A stretch of 64,000 nucleotides of DNA from CBDBFG01 sp965204765 (GTDB lineage: Bacteria > Pseudomonadota > Alphaproteobacteria > Caedimonadales > UBA9215): the NCBI GenBank assembly GCA_965204765.1, contig CBDBFG010000004.1, positions 558,001 to 622,000 on the forward strand, given 5' to 3'. The position numbers were made by a program, and so were the translations under genes. Shown here one piece after another: positions 35,149 through 45,689 of this stretch. A model generated the notes under the pieces. The model was not told the origin of the DNA. It saw nothing but the letters and a program-made list of their open reading frames with translations, and searched no databases. Numbering within the stretch: the stretch's first letter is position 1; every line of letters starts with the position of its first letter.

Positions 35149-36627
35149 ATGAATGTTCTGGATATTACTAATCATCGTTTAGATTATCTGTTAGGTCAAG
35201 ATGATTTATATTTTGATAGCAATATGCAGAACGTGAAGAGAATTGTTTTTTATGATGCTGAGATAAGCAAAGGTGATGCCTTTTTTTGTGTACCTAATAC
35301 CCATAATCATTCAAAAGAACAAGAATATGTAGCAAATGCTATTAATAGGGGTGCCAAGGTAATCATTGGTGAATTAAATGAAGATTACAACAAAAAATAC
35401 ACGGATATATCATTTGTGAATGTTCAAAATGCCAGAAAATTAAAAGCTTTTATCGCTGCAAAGGTGTACCCTAATGTTCCTCGTAACATAGTAGCGGTGA
35501 CCGGCACTAATGGCAAAACTTCGGTAGCAGAGTTTGTCCGCCAAATTTGGACCAAGCTGGGTTTGTATTCTGCATCTATTGGTACAATGGGTGTGTTTTC
35601 TAATTGTTTTAAACCGTTGCAAAATGTGTTAACCACTCCTGATCCGATAAAATTGCATAGTATGTTATCTATGATGAAAAAATGTAATATAGAACATGTT
35701 GCGCTTGAGGCATCGTCGCACGGCATTACACAACATAGATTAGATTATATAGATTTTAAAGCTTGTGGTTTTACTAATTTAACCCAAGATCATTTAGACT
35801 ATCATGGCTCTATAACAGATTATTTTAACGCCAAGAAGAGGCTTTTTAGCGAGTTGTTAGCACAAGATAAAACTGCTGTAATTAATCTTGATAGTACATA
35901 TTCTGAGCCTCTTTGTGATGTTTGTAAGGCTAGAGGAACAAAAATAATAGGTTATGGATATAATGCAAAGTCAGATATTAGGTTGTTATCTGCACAGATT
36001 ACAGATAGCGGTTATGAGATTACATTGCAAATATTTGGTAAAGTTTATTCTTGTGAAGTGAATATTGTCGGTGAATTTCAATTATATAATTTAATGTGCG
36101 CAATTGGATTAGTAATTTCCTGTGGTGTGGATCCTGATAGTATAATCAATGTTATAGCAAAATTACGTGGCATTACGGGTAGAATAGAATTGATGGGCAG
36201 AAAACATAATGGTGCATTAGTGTTTGTGGATTATGCACATACACCTGGTGCGTTAAAAGAGGTGTTATCTTCCGTAAGAAAACATATACAAGGTAAGTTA
36301 AAGGTAGTCTTTGGTTGCGGTGGCGATAGGGATAAAAGTAAAAGAGCTATAATGGGTAGCATTGCTAGTCAGTATAGTGATGTACAGTATATTACTGATG
36401 ATAATCCACGTACTGAGGATCCACAATTAATTCGTCAATCTATTTTAACCAAATGTGCTAATGGTATAGAAGTACCAGGTCGATATGAAGCAATTAAGCA
36501 ATGTATTGAATCTTTGGAGTGTAATGATGCGTGTGTTGTGGCTGGTAAAGGTCATGAAGAACAGCAAATAATAAACGATCAAGTAATAGAATTTAGCGAT
36601 AGAAAAGTAGTCTGTGGCCTTTTATAG
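35149..36627 (+). CDS. murE: UDP-MurNAc-L-Ala-D-Glu:meso-DAP ligase
   Basis: 492 residues. ATP-binding GTNGKTSVAEF, Mur-ligase central domain (HVALEASSHGI, DHLDYHGS), C-terminal domain (VDYAHTPGALKEVL). DNPRTEDP is the meso-diaminopimelate-binding signature, so the wall is of the DAP type. Adds the third residue of the stem peptide in the cytoplasm. A 127-bp gap separates it from ftsI; no gene there. Confidence 0.95.
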   Translation: MNVLDITNHRLDYLLGQDDLYFDSNMQNVKRIVFYDAEISKGDAFFCVPNTHNHSKEQEYVANAINRGAKVIIGELNEDYNKKYTDISFVNVQNARKLKAFIAAKVYPNVPRNIVAVTGTNGKTSVAEFVRQIWTKLGLYSASIGTMGVFSNCFKPLQNVLTTPDPIKLHSMLSMMKKCNIEHVALEASSHGITQHRLDYIDFKACGFTNLTQDHLDYHGSITDYFNAKKRLFSELLAQDKTAVINLDSTYSEPLCDVCKARGTKIIGYGYNAKSDIRLLSAQITDSGYEITLQIFGKVYSCEVNIVGEFQLYNLMCAIGLVISCGVDPDSIINVIAKLRGITGRIELMGRKHNGALVFVDYAHTPGALKEVLSSVRKHIQGKLKVVFGCGGDRDKSKRAIMGSIASQYSDVQYITDDNPRTEDPQLIRQSILTKCANGIEVPGRYEAIKQCIESLECNDACVVAGKGHEEQQIINDQVIEFSDRKVVCGLL

Positions 36628-36678
36628 TTTTGTGGCTAGTGCTATAGTGATCTGATTGTAAATTAATAAGAGCAAGAT

Positions 36679-38076
36679 ATGAATAACCCATTATGGTCTG
36701 GGAAAGAATTAGTAGATATTTTTCATTGTGATATCGATGAAAACATTAACTTGTATGGTGTGTCGGTTGATTCCAGGACGGTTAATAAGGGAGATATCTT
36801 TATTGCTGTGAAAGGTCCTAATTTTGATGGCCATGATTTCATTAATGATGCACTCGGCAAAGGTGCCGGTGTTGTAATAGCAGAATCTTTACCGCATGAT
36901 GTTGTCTCTAGTAATAGTGTGATAATAGTTGATGACGTTATTCTTGCATTAGAAAAATTGGCTTGTTATGCGCGTGCCAGATCAAAGGCGAAGATAATAG
37001 GTATTACTGGTAGTTTTGGTAAAACCAGTGTCAAAGACGCTCTGTACAGTGTTGTTTCAAAATTTGGGCACACATTAGCAACAGAACGAAGCTTTAATAG
37101 TTATCTTGGCGTGCCGTTAATGATGGCCAGGATGCATACAGATCACAAGTACGCCATAATTGAAATAGGTATGAATAGTCTGGGCGAAATTTCGCGTTAT
37201 AGTAAAATAGTCAAGCCTCATATAGCAATGATTACAACGGTTGGTGATGCTCATATAGGCAAAATGGGCAGTAAAGATAAAATAGCTGAAGCTAAGGCGG
37301 AAATATTCCATGGTATGGATAAAAATAGCGTTGCTTTGCTTAATCAAGATAATGAATACCATACTTATCTTTGTGAGAAAGCAACGGAGCGTGGCATTAA
37401 GATAATTAATTTTCATAATGATTTGGCTCATGATCTATCCGCTAATGGTTTAAGAATTATGGATGATTTAGGTGGTGATTCATTTAAGTTTTTAATCACG
37501 ATTAATACTTTTGCACGGCATTGGGTAGGCAATATACACGCTATTTTACATATTATAAAATTATTAAATGTTGATTTTCAACTAGCTTGTACAGCTCTTA
37601 ATCAGTTTACCCTTCCTAATGGCCGGGGGGCAATTGTTGTCGTGAATACAAATAATCATGGTAAAATCACAATTTTAGATGAGAGTTTTAATGCTGGTCC
37701 TCAGAGTATGCGTAATGCCGTTTTAGCATTACATACTATGGCGCATATCGGTAATTATCGTAGTATTGTAGTGCTGGGCGACATGTTAGAATTAGGGCAA
37801 TATACAGAGCAGTATCATAAATTGTTATTGCAGGATATTATAAACTATAAAATCAGCCAGGTTTATTGTTGTGGGACACATATCAAGAGTTTATACGATA
37901 TCTTACCTGATACCATAAGAGGTGGATATGCCGAAAAGCCAGAAAGTTTAGTAAAGAGTATTATTAACGATGTTAAAGATGGCGATATGTATTTAATAAA
38001 AGGCTCGCGAGGGCAATGGGCTAATCAGGGTAGAATGTTTACCTTTGTTCGTGCATTAAAAGATCTGGCTGGCTAA
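36679..38076 (+). CDS. murF: UDP-MurNAc-tripeptide:D-Ala-D-Ala ligase
   Basis: 465 residues. N-terminal domain (VSVDSRTVNKGDIFIAVKGP, FDGHDF), ATP loop GITGSFGKTSVKDAL, central AIIEIGMNSLGEI and C-terminal ILDESFNAGPQSMRNAV. Adds D-Ala-D-Ala (made by Ddl, encoded downstream) to the tripeptide. Follows murE by 51 bp. The downstream 180-bp gap before mraY is AT-rich and may hold an internal promoter. Confidence 0.94.
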   Translation: MNNPLWSGKELVDIFHCDIDENINLYGVSVDSRTVNKGDIFIAVKGPNFDGHDFINDALGKGAGVVIAESLPHDVVSSNSVIIVDDVILALEKLACYARARSKAKIIGITGSFGKTSVKDALYSVVSKFGHTLATERSFNSYLGVPLMMARMHTDHKYAIIEIGMNSLGEISRYSKIVKPHIAMITTVGDAHIGKMGSKDKIAEAKAEIFHGMDKNSVALLNQDNEYHTYLCEKATERGIKIINFHNDLAHDLSANGLRIMDDLGGDSFKFLITINTFARHWVGNIHAILHIIKLLNVDFQLACTALNQFTLPNGRGAIVVVNTNNHGKITILDESFNAGPQSMRNAVLALHTMAHIGNYRSIVVLGDMLELGQYTEQYHKLLLQDIINYKISQVYCCGTHIKSLYDILPDTIRGGYAEKPESLVKSIINDVKDGDMYLIKGSRGQWANQGRMFTFVRALKDLAG

Positions 38077-38256
38077 TTTTTGCTTTTTTGCTAAGCAGTT
38101 CAAGTGCTTGTCATCATATACTGTGAAACTTTATGTGCAAAAAAATTAATATAATATTAATTTTTTGTTAGTACTATTATCTACAGTTTATATTCTCGTA
38201 ATTTATATTAAACTAATATACAATGCCCATATTTTGATAATTTAAGGAATAGTTTT

Positions 38257-39348
38257 ATGTTATATTGGCTGTTATATCCCCTTGCAAGTCAGTATCAGAT
38301 TTTTAATGTTTTGCGTTATATTACGATAAGGACAGTAGGGGCTGTATTAACTTCGTTATGTATTTCTTTTGTAATCGGCCCATACGTTATTCAATGGCTA
38401 AAATCCAAGCAAAAGCAAGGACAACCAATTAGAGAAGATGGTCCTCAGACCCATTTAATCACTAAAAAAGGCACCCCTACTATGGGTGGTTTTTTAATTT
38501 TAGGTTCTGTGGTGTTTACAGTTTTACTGTGGGGTAACTTGTTCAATCACTATACTTGGATTATTATGCTAGTTTTGTGTGGTTTCGGGGCAATTGGATG
38601 TGTTGATGATTACATCAAGCTTACTAAAAGAAACAGTGCAGGAATCTCTGTGCGTACTAAGTTTTGTTTGCAAGTGGTAATAGGGTTAATTGTATGTGGA
38701 TGGATATCATATTTATCGCCTGATCATTTGCGTTACGGTACGCTTTTACCTTTTATAAAAGATATTATATTTAATATGGGTTATTTTTTCATACCCTTTA
38801 TTTTATTAGTAATTATAGGTAGTTCTAACGCGGTAAATTTAACAGATGGATTAGATGGTTTAGCTATTGTTCCAGTAATGATATGTGCCGGTTGTTTTTG
38901 TATCATTACCTATTTAGTTGGTCATATAGAGTTTGCACGTTATTTACACATAGAATATATTAAAGATGCGGGTGAGTTAGCAATTTTTTGTGGAGCAATA
39001 ATAGGAGCAGGTCTGGGGTTTTTATGGTTTAATGCGCCTCCTGCAATGATTTTTATGGGTGATACAGGTTCTTTATCACTGGGTGCTGTATTGGGTACTA
39101 TAGCGGTGATTACTAAACACGAGTTTGTATTATTAATAATAGGTGGGGTATTTGTAGTTGAGGCTTTGTCCGTTATCATACAGGTAGCTTATTTTAAAAT
39201 AAGTGGTGGAAAACGGGTATTCTTGATGGCACCTATTCATCATCATTATGAAAAAAAGGGTTGGGCGGAACCTACCATAGTGATAAGGTTTTGGATCGTT
39301 TCTATGGTGCTGGCCTTGCTAGGAATGGTGACATTGAAATTAAGGTAA
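38257..39348 (+). CDS. mraY: Phospho-MurNAc-pentapeptide translocase
   Basis: 363 residues with about ten membrane helices. Family signatures: KKGTPTMGG, the Asp pair in CVDDYIKLTKRNSAGISVRT, NLTDGLDGLAI, and MAPIHHHYEKKGWAEP. Makes lipid I from undecaprenyl phosphate at the inner membrane. AAGGAA ribosome-binding site. Confidence 0.96.
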   Translation: MLYWLLYPLASQYQIFNVLRYITIRTVGAVLTSLCISFVIGPYVIQWLKSKQKQGQPIREDGPQTHLITKKGTPTMGGFLILGSVVFTVLLWGNLFNHYTWIIMLVLCGFGAIGCVDDYIKLTKRNSAGISVRTKFCLQVVIGLIVCGWISYLSPDHLRYGTLLPFIKDIIFNMGYFFIPFILLVIIGSSNAVNLTDGLDGLAIVPVMICAGCFCIITYLVGHIEFARYLHIEYIKDAGELAIFCGAIIGAGLGFLWFNAPPAMIFMGDTGSLSLGAVLGTIAVITKHEFVLLIIGGVFVVEALSVIIQVAYFKISGGKRVFLMAPIHHHYEKKGWAEPTIVIRFWIVSMVLALLGMVTLKLR

Positions 39349-39354
39349 CATAGT

Positions 39355-40719
39355 TTGATAAACCTTGGTAATTTTCGTAATAAAGTATTTTATATTGTGG
39401 GTTTGTCATTGTCTGGTGAGTCTATAGTAAAGGCTATGTTGCAGCAACAAATTAGTTGCACTGTATGGGATGATAACAGCAAAATTAGAAATGATCTTGC
39501 AAACTTAGATGTGGTCTTTACCCAACCTGAAGATATTGATTGGAATGGCATTGATTATTTACTACTGAGTCCAGGTATTCCTGATTATGGGGACAATACC
39601 CATCGTTCTGCTGTATTAGCAAAGCTTAATAATGTACCAATTATTGCTGATGTAGATTTATTATTTTGTTGTGATGCAAGTGCTTATTTTATTGGTATTA
39701 CTGGCACTAATGGTAAATCTACGACGACGGCCTTAACGCATTATTTGCTGCAAAAACAGTCAGTGATTACGCAATTAGGCGGTAATATTGGTATTCCTAT
39801 TGCAGAATTACAATCTTTACCAGACGATTTTGGTTATATCTTAGAGTTATCTTCTTATCAATTAGAGCGCTGTCCTCATTTGAACCTTAATATTGCCGTG
39901 CTACTAAATTTATCGGTTGACCATCTGGATCGACATATTACCTTTGATAATTATAGTAAAGCTAAGCAAAATATTTTCCATCATTCTCATGACTGTCAGC
40001 ATGCGGTTATTGGCATGGATGACGAGCATTGTCGTGCTATCTATAATCAGCTACGGCAAAGCGATAAACACAAGGTATATCCTGTATCGGGGCAAAAGGT
40101 TCTTGCGGTTGGTGTATCATGTGTTAATGGTACATTATATGATAATGGCGATGAAATTTGTACGGTTAATAGTCGATTGCAAGGAATGCATAATTATCAG
40201 AATATTGCCGCGGCTTATGCTATTCTCAAAATACTCAACATTGGGTTTAATAACAAACATTTATCGCAGTTTAAAGGTCTAAGTCACAGGCAAGAGTTTT
40301 GTGCGACTATTAATAATACAACATTTATCAATGATAGCAAGGCAACCAATGTGGAATCGTGTTTAACAGCGATTAAAGCATTTGGGAATAAAAAAAATCT
40401 GCATTTGATTATGGGTGGTGTGGCAAAGCAAGATGACATAGCCCAAATAGCGCAATATATTGATGCCATTGCTTGTATATATTTGATAGGTGAATCTTGT
40501 AGGAAATTTGCTGATATTTTTAGCAAGTATAATATCAATTATAAAATGTGCTTTAATATAAGGGACGCTGTGCATGAAGCATATAAGTATGCTATTATTG
40601 CAGAGCAAAAAAACTATGTTTTATTATCACCTGCATGTGCCAGTTTTGATCAATACAGGAACTTTAATGAGCGAGGGGATGATTTTAAAAGAATAGTAGC
40701 AGAGCTGGCTTCTGAGTAG
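39355..40719 (+). CDS. murD: UDP-MurNAc-L-Ala:D-Glu ligase
   Basis: 454 residues from a TTG 6 bp after the mraY stop, with AAGG upstream; the next residues (NLGNFRNKVFYIVGLSLSGE) match the MurD N-terminus, so the TTG is preferred. ATP loop GITGTNGKSTTTALTHY; central YILELSSYQLE, LNLSVDHLDRH; C-terminal INDSKATNVES. Adds D-Glu to the stem peptide. Confidence 0.94.
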   Translation: MINLGNFRNKVFYIVGLSLSGESIVKAMLQQQISCTVWDDNSKIRNDLANLDVVFTQPEDIDWNGIDYLLLSPGIPDYGDNTHRSAVLAKLNNVPIIADVDLLFCCDASAYFIGITGTNGKSTTTALTHYLLQKQSVITQLGGNIGIPIAELQSLPDDFGYILELSSYQLERCPHLNLNIAVLLNLSVDHLDRHITFDNYSKAKQNIFHHSHDCQHAVIGMDDEHCRAIYNQLRQSDKHKVYPVSGQKVLAVGVSCVNGTLYDNGDEICTVNSRLQGMHNYQNIAAAYAILKILNIGFNNKHLSQFKGLSHRQEFCATINNTTFINDSKATNVESCLTAIKAFGNKKNLHLIMGGVAKQDDIAQIAQYIDAIACIYLIGESCRKFADIFSKYNINYKMCFNIRDAVHEAYKYAIIAEQKNYVLLSPACASFDQYRNFNERGDDFKRIVAELASE

Positions 40720-40830
40720 AGTTGTAATTTGCTCTACATGAATTAGGGTTATTGTTTGCGATATATCTAATTGACGAAGAATGAAGGGCCAAGTTAAATG
40801 GTATCTGTAGGAATGAATGGATAATGATGG

Positions 40831-41967
40831 ATGAGTAAGAATTTTTTTGCCCGAACTGATAAAAGTGCTATATCACAATGGTGGTGGAGTATAGACAGAT
40901 GGAGCCTTATTTTCATTTCGTTGTTACTGGCTATAGGATGTATTTTAGTAATGGCCGCTAGTCCAGCGGTGGCGCAAAGAATAGGTATAGATTCTTTTTA
41001 CTTTGTTAAATTGCACCTCTTGTACGTACTAGCATTCTTTATTGTGGTATTTATCATTTCTAGTCTACAAGTACGCGATCTTAAAAGAGGGGCGTTATTA
41101 TTATATGGTGTGTCGTTAGTGTTAATGATACTCATAATGTTTTTTGGAGTAGAAATAAAGGGAGCAAAAAGATGGTTAAGAATTTTGGGGTTTTCAGTAC
41201 AACCATCAGAGTTCATTAAACCAGCATTAGTAGTAATAACAGCTTGGATGCTAGATGAAAAGACAAAACGAACTGATTTGCCAGGCAATATTTTTTCCTT
41301 GGTTTTTTACAGTGTAGCAGTCATTTTGCTTATTTTACAGCCAGATATGGGTATGTTATTTTTAATAAGTGCGATATTTTTTATGCAATTATTTTTTGCA
41401 GGATTGCCGTGTTTATGGATTGCAATAGTTACTTTTTTAGGTTCTTTAGGCTCTTTAGCTGCATATATTATTTTTCCCCATGTACAACAAAGGGTTGATT
41501 TATTTTTTAATCCAACACCAGCAGATAAGTTTTCTGAAAGATATCAAATTACGCAATCATTAAGTGCATTTAATAATGGTGGATTATGGGGTGTAGGTCC
41601 TGGTGAAGGTGTGGTAAAGGTTAATTTGCCTGATTCACATGCGGATTTTATATTTTCTGTTGCTGGTGAAGAATTTGGGATGATGCTTTGTGTAGTAATC
41701 GTACTGTTATTCTGTGCATTATTTGTACGTAATTTGTTATTTGCATTAGCGCAGAGGTGTTTGTTTACCTTATTGGTAATGTCGGGAATAGTGTTTGAAA
41801 TTACTTTACAAGCATTGATCAATATTGCGTCAACTTTAGACTTAATTCCAACCAAAGGTATGACATTGCCGTTAATTAGTTATGGTGGTACCTCAATGTT
41901 GTCCACAGCTATAAGTTGTGGTATCATTCTATGTATGACTAAGAGACAGGTTGGCGGAAAAATATGA
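40831..41967 (+). CDS. ftsW: Septal peptidoglycan glycosyltransferase FtsW
   Basis: 378 residues, SEDS family with about ten membrane helices. Motifs: GAKRWLRILGFSVQPSEFIK, ILLILQPDMGMLF, GLWGVGPGEGVVK, LPDSHADFIFSVAGEEFG and the C-terminal LPLISYGGTS. Polymerises septal glycan with FtsI. murG begins at an ATGA overlap, so the two are translationally coupled. Confidence 0.95.
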   Translation: MSKNFFARTDKSAISQWWWSIDRWSLIFISLLLAIGCILVMAASPAVAQRIGIDSFYFVKLHLLYVLAFFIVVFIISSLQVRDLKRGALLLYGVSLVLMILIMFFGVEIKGAKRWLRILGFSVQPSEFIKPALVVITAWMLDEKTKRTDLPGNIFSLVFYSVAVILLILQPDMGMLFLISAIFFMQLFFAGLPCLWIAIVTFLGSLGSLAAYIIFPHVQQRVDLFFNPTPADKFSERYQITQSLSAFNNGGLWGVGPGEGVVKVNLPDSHADFIFSVAGEEFGMMLCVVIVLLFCALFVRNLLFALAQRCLFTLLVMSGIVFEITLQALINIASTLDLIPTKGMTLPLISYGGTSMLSTAISCGIILCMTKRQVGGKI

Positions 41968-43040
41968 AGCAAAAGATACTGGTTGTTGCGGGTGGAACTG
42001 GTGGACACGTATTTCCAGCTATCTGTTTTACAGAACATCTTCTAAAAGAAAATCATGAAGTATATTTTATTACTGATCAAAGAGGGTGTGAGTATCTAGA
42101 GCCCTATAATAATTTTACCCAAAAAGTGTTATTTCTTAATAATAAACAAGAGGGAATAGTAGGGGTAATTATTTTTGCTTTGCAATTATTGGTTAGTTTT
42201 GTGCAGTCTTGTTACTGGATCGTAAAGCTTAATCCGAAGAAAATAGTTGGTTTTAGTGGTTTTCCAACGGTTGCAACTTTATTAGCAGGGTTTTTATTAC
42301 GTAAGAAATTATTTGTGCACGAGCAAAACTCTATACTAGGGCAAGTAAATAGATTCATGTTAAGATTCATAGATATGCTATTCATTTCTGTGCCAAATAC
42401 GCAGTTTGTACGGGCCAAGTATAGATCGAAGTTGACTTTTGTAGGTATGCCGGTTAGGGATGGTATAGTTTCGCACAATAGCCTCGAATGCGATGAGAGT
42501 GATGACTATTTTAAAATACTTGTTACTTCAGGTAGTCAAGGTGCATCTTCTTTTGCATATATAGTGCCACGTGCAATAGCTATTTTACCTGTAGAGATAA
42601 GAAAAAAAATACAAATCTTACATCAAGTCCGCAACGAAGATATGAAAGAAGCTAGATTGTCTTATGATGCATTAGATATCTCATATGACGTAGTAAAATT
42701 TATAGATGATATGCCAGAACAGCTAAGCAATTCTAATTTGGTCATTGCGCGGGCAGGGGCATCTACTATTGCAGAGGTATGTGCTTTGGGTAAACCGACT
42801 ATTTTTGTACCATATCCTTATGCTAAAGATAATCATCAATACCATAATGCAAAAGCTATAGAAGATGGTGGTGGTGGTTGGTTGTTGGAGAATAAAGACT
42901 TTACCCCCGCAAAATTGGCTGAATTATTACATAAATTGTTATGCGATAAGAAACTATTAGTTGTTGCATCCACTAATATAAAGCAAGCGCATTATAAAAA
43001 TTCTACACAACAGTTAGCGGATAACATATTATCATCCTAA
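41964..43040 (+). CDS. murG: UDP-GlcNAc:lipid I GlcNAc transferase
   Basis: 358 residues, GT28 family. N-terminal glycine loop VVAGGTGGHVFPAI, VGFSGFPTVATLLAG, KLFVHEQNSILGQVNR; C-terminal donor site ARAGASTIAEVCALGKPTIF and PYPYAKDNHQYHNA. Converts lipid I to lipid II at the inner face of the membrane. Confidence 0.95.
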   Translation: MKQKILVVAGGTGGHVFPAICFTEHLLKENHEVYFITDQRGCEYLEPYNNFTQKVLFLNNKQEGIVGVIIFALQLLVSFVQSCYWIVKLNPKKIVGFSGFPTVATLLAGFLLRKKLFVHEQNSILGQVNRFMLRFIDMLFISVPNTQFVRAKYRSKLTFVGMPVRDGIVSHNSLECDESDDYFKILVTSGSQGASSFAYIVPRAIAILPVEIRKKIQILHQVRNEDMKEARLSYDALDISYDVVKFIDDMPEQLSNSNLVIARAGASTIAEVCALGKPTIFVPYPYAKDNHQYHNAKAIEDGGGGWLLENKDFTPAKLAELLHKLLCDKKLLVVASTNIKQAHYKNSTQQLADNILSS

Positions 43041-43056
43041 TTATGGAATATATCTT

Positions 43057-44484
43057 ATGAGAATATCAAAACAATCGTTGGGAAGAGTTCATTTCGTTGG
43101 GATAGGCGGAATAGGAATGAGTGGAATAGCGGAAATTTTACACAAGCAAGGCTATAGTATACAAGGCAGTGATACAGCTAATAATGCTAATGTAAAACGG
43201 TTAAAAAAACTGGGGATATTAGTTTGTAATTCTCATGATGCTAGCAATATAGATAATGTATCTTTATTGGTAATTTCTTCTGCTATCAGCGCAGATAATG
43301 TTGAGTTGCAAGAGGCAAGGAAACGTAAAATTCCAGTCATAAAGAGAGCAGAAATGTTGGCTGAAATCATGCGGTTAAAACCTTCTATAGCAGTGGCGGG
43401 GACACATGGTAAAACCACTACAACCTCTATAGGAGCAGCTATATTAGATGCTGGAGGTATGGGTCCAACAGTAATTAGTGGTGGTATTATTAACGCTTAT
43501 GGTACCAATGCCAAGCTTGGTTATGGACAGTGGGTTTTAGTAGAGGCTGATGAGTCAGATGGAAGTTTTGCCAAACTACCAGCCACTATTGCGGTAGTCA
43601 CTAATATAGATTCTGAACATATAGAACATTATGGTTCATATGACAATTTACAAAATGCTTTTAAGATGTATTTGCAGAATATACCTTTTTATGGTTTGGC
43701 AATTATGTGCGCCGATAATGAGGTTACTTTGCAGATAGCACAAGGTATTACAGATAGACGTGTTATAACTTATGGTATTTCTGATAAGGCTGATCTCCAG
43801 ATAGTTGATCATCGTAATATCAACGGCGGTGTTAGTTTTAATTTAAGGTTGAGTAAATATGCACTGTCGGTATTGAATTTAGAGCATACCAGCAAGGTTT
43901 TAAATGATTGTTACCTACCTATGGTTGGTATACACAATGTTTTAAATGCTACTTCTATGATTGCTTGTGCATTGGAATTAGGTGTTGGATTTGATCTAAT
44001 AAAAAATGGTCTTGCAAGATTTTCAGGTGTAAAAAGGCGATTCACGAGTATTGGGCAAGTAGCCGGAGTGCAATTTATAGATGATTATGCTCATCACCCT
44101 AAGGAAATAATGGCTACCTTGCAAGCAGCTCGCCAGGTATGTAACGGCAAAGTTATGGTAATTATGCAACCACATAGATTTTCCAGATTATCGCAATTGT
44201 TTGATGAATTTGTTAACTGTTTTGAAGATGCAGATAGTGTGATAGTGGCTCCTGTGTATGCTGCTGGGGAAAAGAATGATAACAATGTAACTCATGATAC
44301 TCTTGCTTATTCTGTAGGTCAGATAAGCGACAAACAAGCAATTGCTGTAGATAATAAAGATGAATTGTTAAATATGTTGCAAAAGATGATACAAGATGGT
44401 GATTTATCTAAGAATGATATGTGTATTTTTATGGGGGCGGGTGACATTGGGCAATGGTGTAGAGAGATATATGATTCACTTTAA
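43057..44484 (+). CDS. murC: UDP-MurNAc:L-alanine ligase
   Basis: 475 residues. N-terminal Rossmann motif HFVGIGGIGMSGIAEIL, ATP loop VAGTHGKTTTTSI, VEADESDGSF, TNIDSEHIEHY, and C-terminal DDYAHHPKEIMATL and QPHRFSRL. Adds the first amino acid of the stem peptide. Starts 16 bp after murG. The 275-bp gap after it holds no gene. Confidence 0.95.
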   Translation: MRISKQSLGRVHFVGIGGIGMSGIAEILHKQGYSIQGSDTANNANVKRLKKLGILVCNSHDASNIDNVSLLVISSAISADNVELQEARKRKIPVIKRAEMLAEIMRLKPSIAVAGTHGKTTTTSIGAAILDAGGMGPTVISGGIINAYGTNAKLGYGQWVLVEADESDGSFAKLPATIAVVTNIDSEHIEHYGSYDNLQNAFKMYLQNIPFYGLAIMCADNEVTLQIAQGITDRRVITYGISDKADLQIVDHRNINGGVSFNLRLSKYALSVLNLEHTSKVLNDCYLPMVGIHNVLNATSMIACALELGVGFDLIKNGLARFSGVKRRFTSIGQVAGVQFIDDYAHHPKEIMATLQAARQVCNGKVMVIMQPHRFSRLSQLFDEFVNCFEDADSVIVAPVYAAGEKNDNNVTHDTLAYSVGQISDKQAIAVDNKDELLNMLQKMIQDGDLSKNDMCIFMGAGDIGQWCREIYDSL

Positions 44485-44759
44485 ATATAGGTAATTTTTC
44501 ATATTAATTCTAGGTTGCGAATCGATAGGACAAGGAGCTGGATTTGTTATGTAATATTTGCTACATTCGATGTGTTTAATAATTATCTAGTTTTAGACTC
44601 GGTATGTTAAATATAAGTGTAAAGAACAAATTATAGTCTATGTCCTGAGATACATTAAGTTGGCATATTAAGGCTATATTTGGTGCTTGAGCATGAGTGG
44701 CAAAAAAAATAATAACTACACAAATGCACTGTAAAATATAATTTATAAGGGAGTGCGAT

Positions 44760-45689
44760 ATGTTGCCCAGTAATACATTTAGGATGTTACCTCAGGTTGA
44801 AGGACATTATAGGAGTAATGTCGATTTAGCCCCAATTACCTGGTTTCGATCAGGAGGTAAGGCAGAATTTTTTTTCAAACCATTGGACACGGAAGATTTA
44901 AAAACTTTTTTACGTAATAAATCAGTTGAAATGCCACATTTTGTCTTAGGTGTGGGTTCGAATATTATAGTGCGCGATGGTGGCATACCAGGAGTTGTAG
45001 TTAGGTTAAACAAAGGCTTTAACAATATTGCATTACATGGTGGTTATTTGGATGTTGGGGCTGGAGTGCTTGATAGTACAGTAGCCAAGATAGCGGCAAT
45101 GGAAGGGTTGCGTGAATTGGCTTTTTTAAGCGGCATTCCTGGTACTATTGGTGGGGCATTACGGATGAATGCTGGGTGTTATGGTAGTGAAATAAAAGAT
45201 ATACTAGAAGCGGCATTTGCACTAGATAGTCATGGTAAACTACATACTTTAACCATCGATGATATGGGCTTAGGTTATCGTAGGTGTAGTATTCCGAGCG
45301 ATTGGATTTTTGTCGGAGCACGTTTTAGGGCAAAAAGTTCTAATAAGCAAGCTGTACAAAGCTATATCAAAGAGATTATGAATAACAGAGAATCTTCCCA
45401 GCCCATAAGATCTAAAACTGGTGGTAGTACCTTTGCCAACCCTGTTGGACAAAAAGCTTGGGAACTGATAGATCAATCTGGTTGTCGAGGTCTACGAGTG
45501 GGTGGAGCAATGGTTTCAGAGAAACATTGTAATTTCTTGATTAACCATGACAATGCTACATCCTCTGATTTAGAGAGTTTGGGTGAAATAGTGCGCAAAA
45601 AGGTATTGGAATCGACTGGAGTAGAGCTGTGCTGGGAAATTCACAGGATTGGCAAGCTAAATCTGCAACAAATGAAACAGGCAGGATGA
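44760..45689 (+). CDS. murB: UDP-N-acetylenolpyruvoylglucosamine reductase
   Basis: 309 residues, type I/II FAD enzyme: APITWFRSGGKAEFFFKP, VLGVGSNIIVRDGGIPG, FLSGIPGTIGGALRMNAGC, the Ser proton donor in TGGSTFANP and the catalytic Glu in GVELCWEIHRIG. Makes UDP-MurNAc with NADPH. Ribosome-binding site AGGGAG. Its stop overlaps the ddl start (ATGA). Confidence 0.95.
   Translation: MLPSNTFRMLPQVEGHYRSNVDLAPITWFRSGGKAEFFFKPLDTEDLKTFLRNKSVEMPHFVLGVGSNIIVRDGGIPGVVVRLNKGFNNIALHGGYLDVGAGVLDSTVAKIAAMEGLRELAFLSGIPGTIGGALRMNAGCYGSEIKDILEAAFALDSHGKLHTLTIDDMGLGYRRCSIPSDWIFVGARFRAKSSNKQAVQSYIKEIMNNRESSQPIRSKTGGSTFANPVGQKAWELIDQSGCRGLRVGGAMVSEKHCNFLINHDNATSSDLESLGEIVRKKVLESTGVELCWEIHRIGKLNLQQMKQAG

Noticed and set aside
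44485..44759. Possible gene between murC and murB
   Set aside because: All frames are closed within short distance; no start with ribosome-binding site except murB itself.
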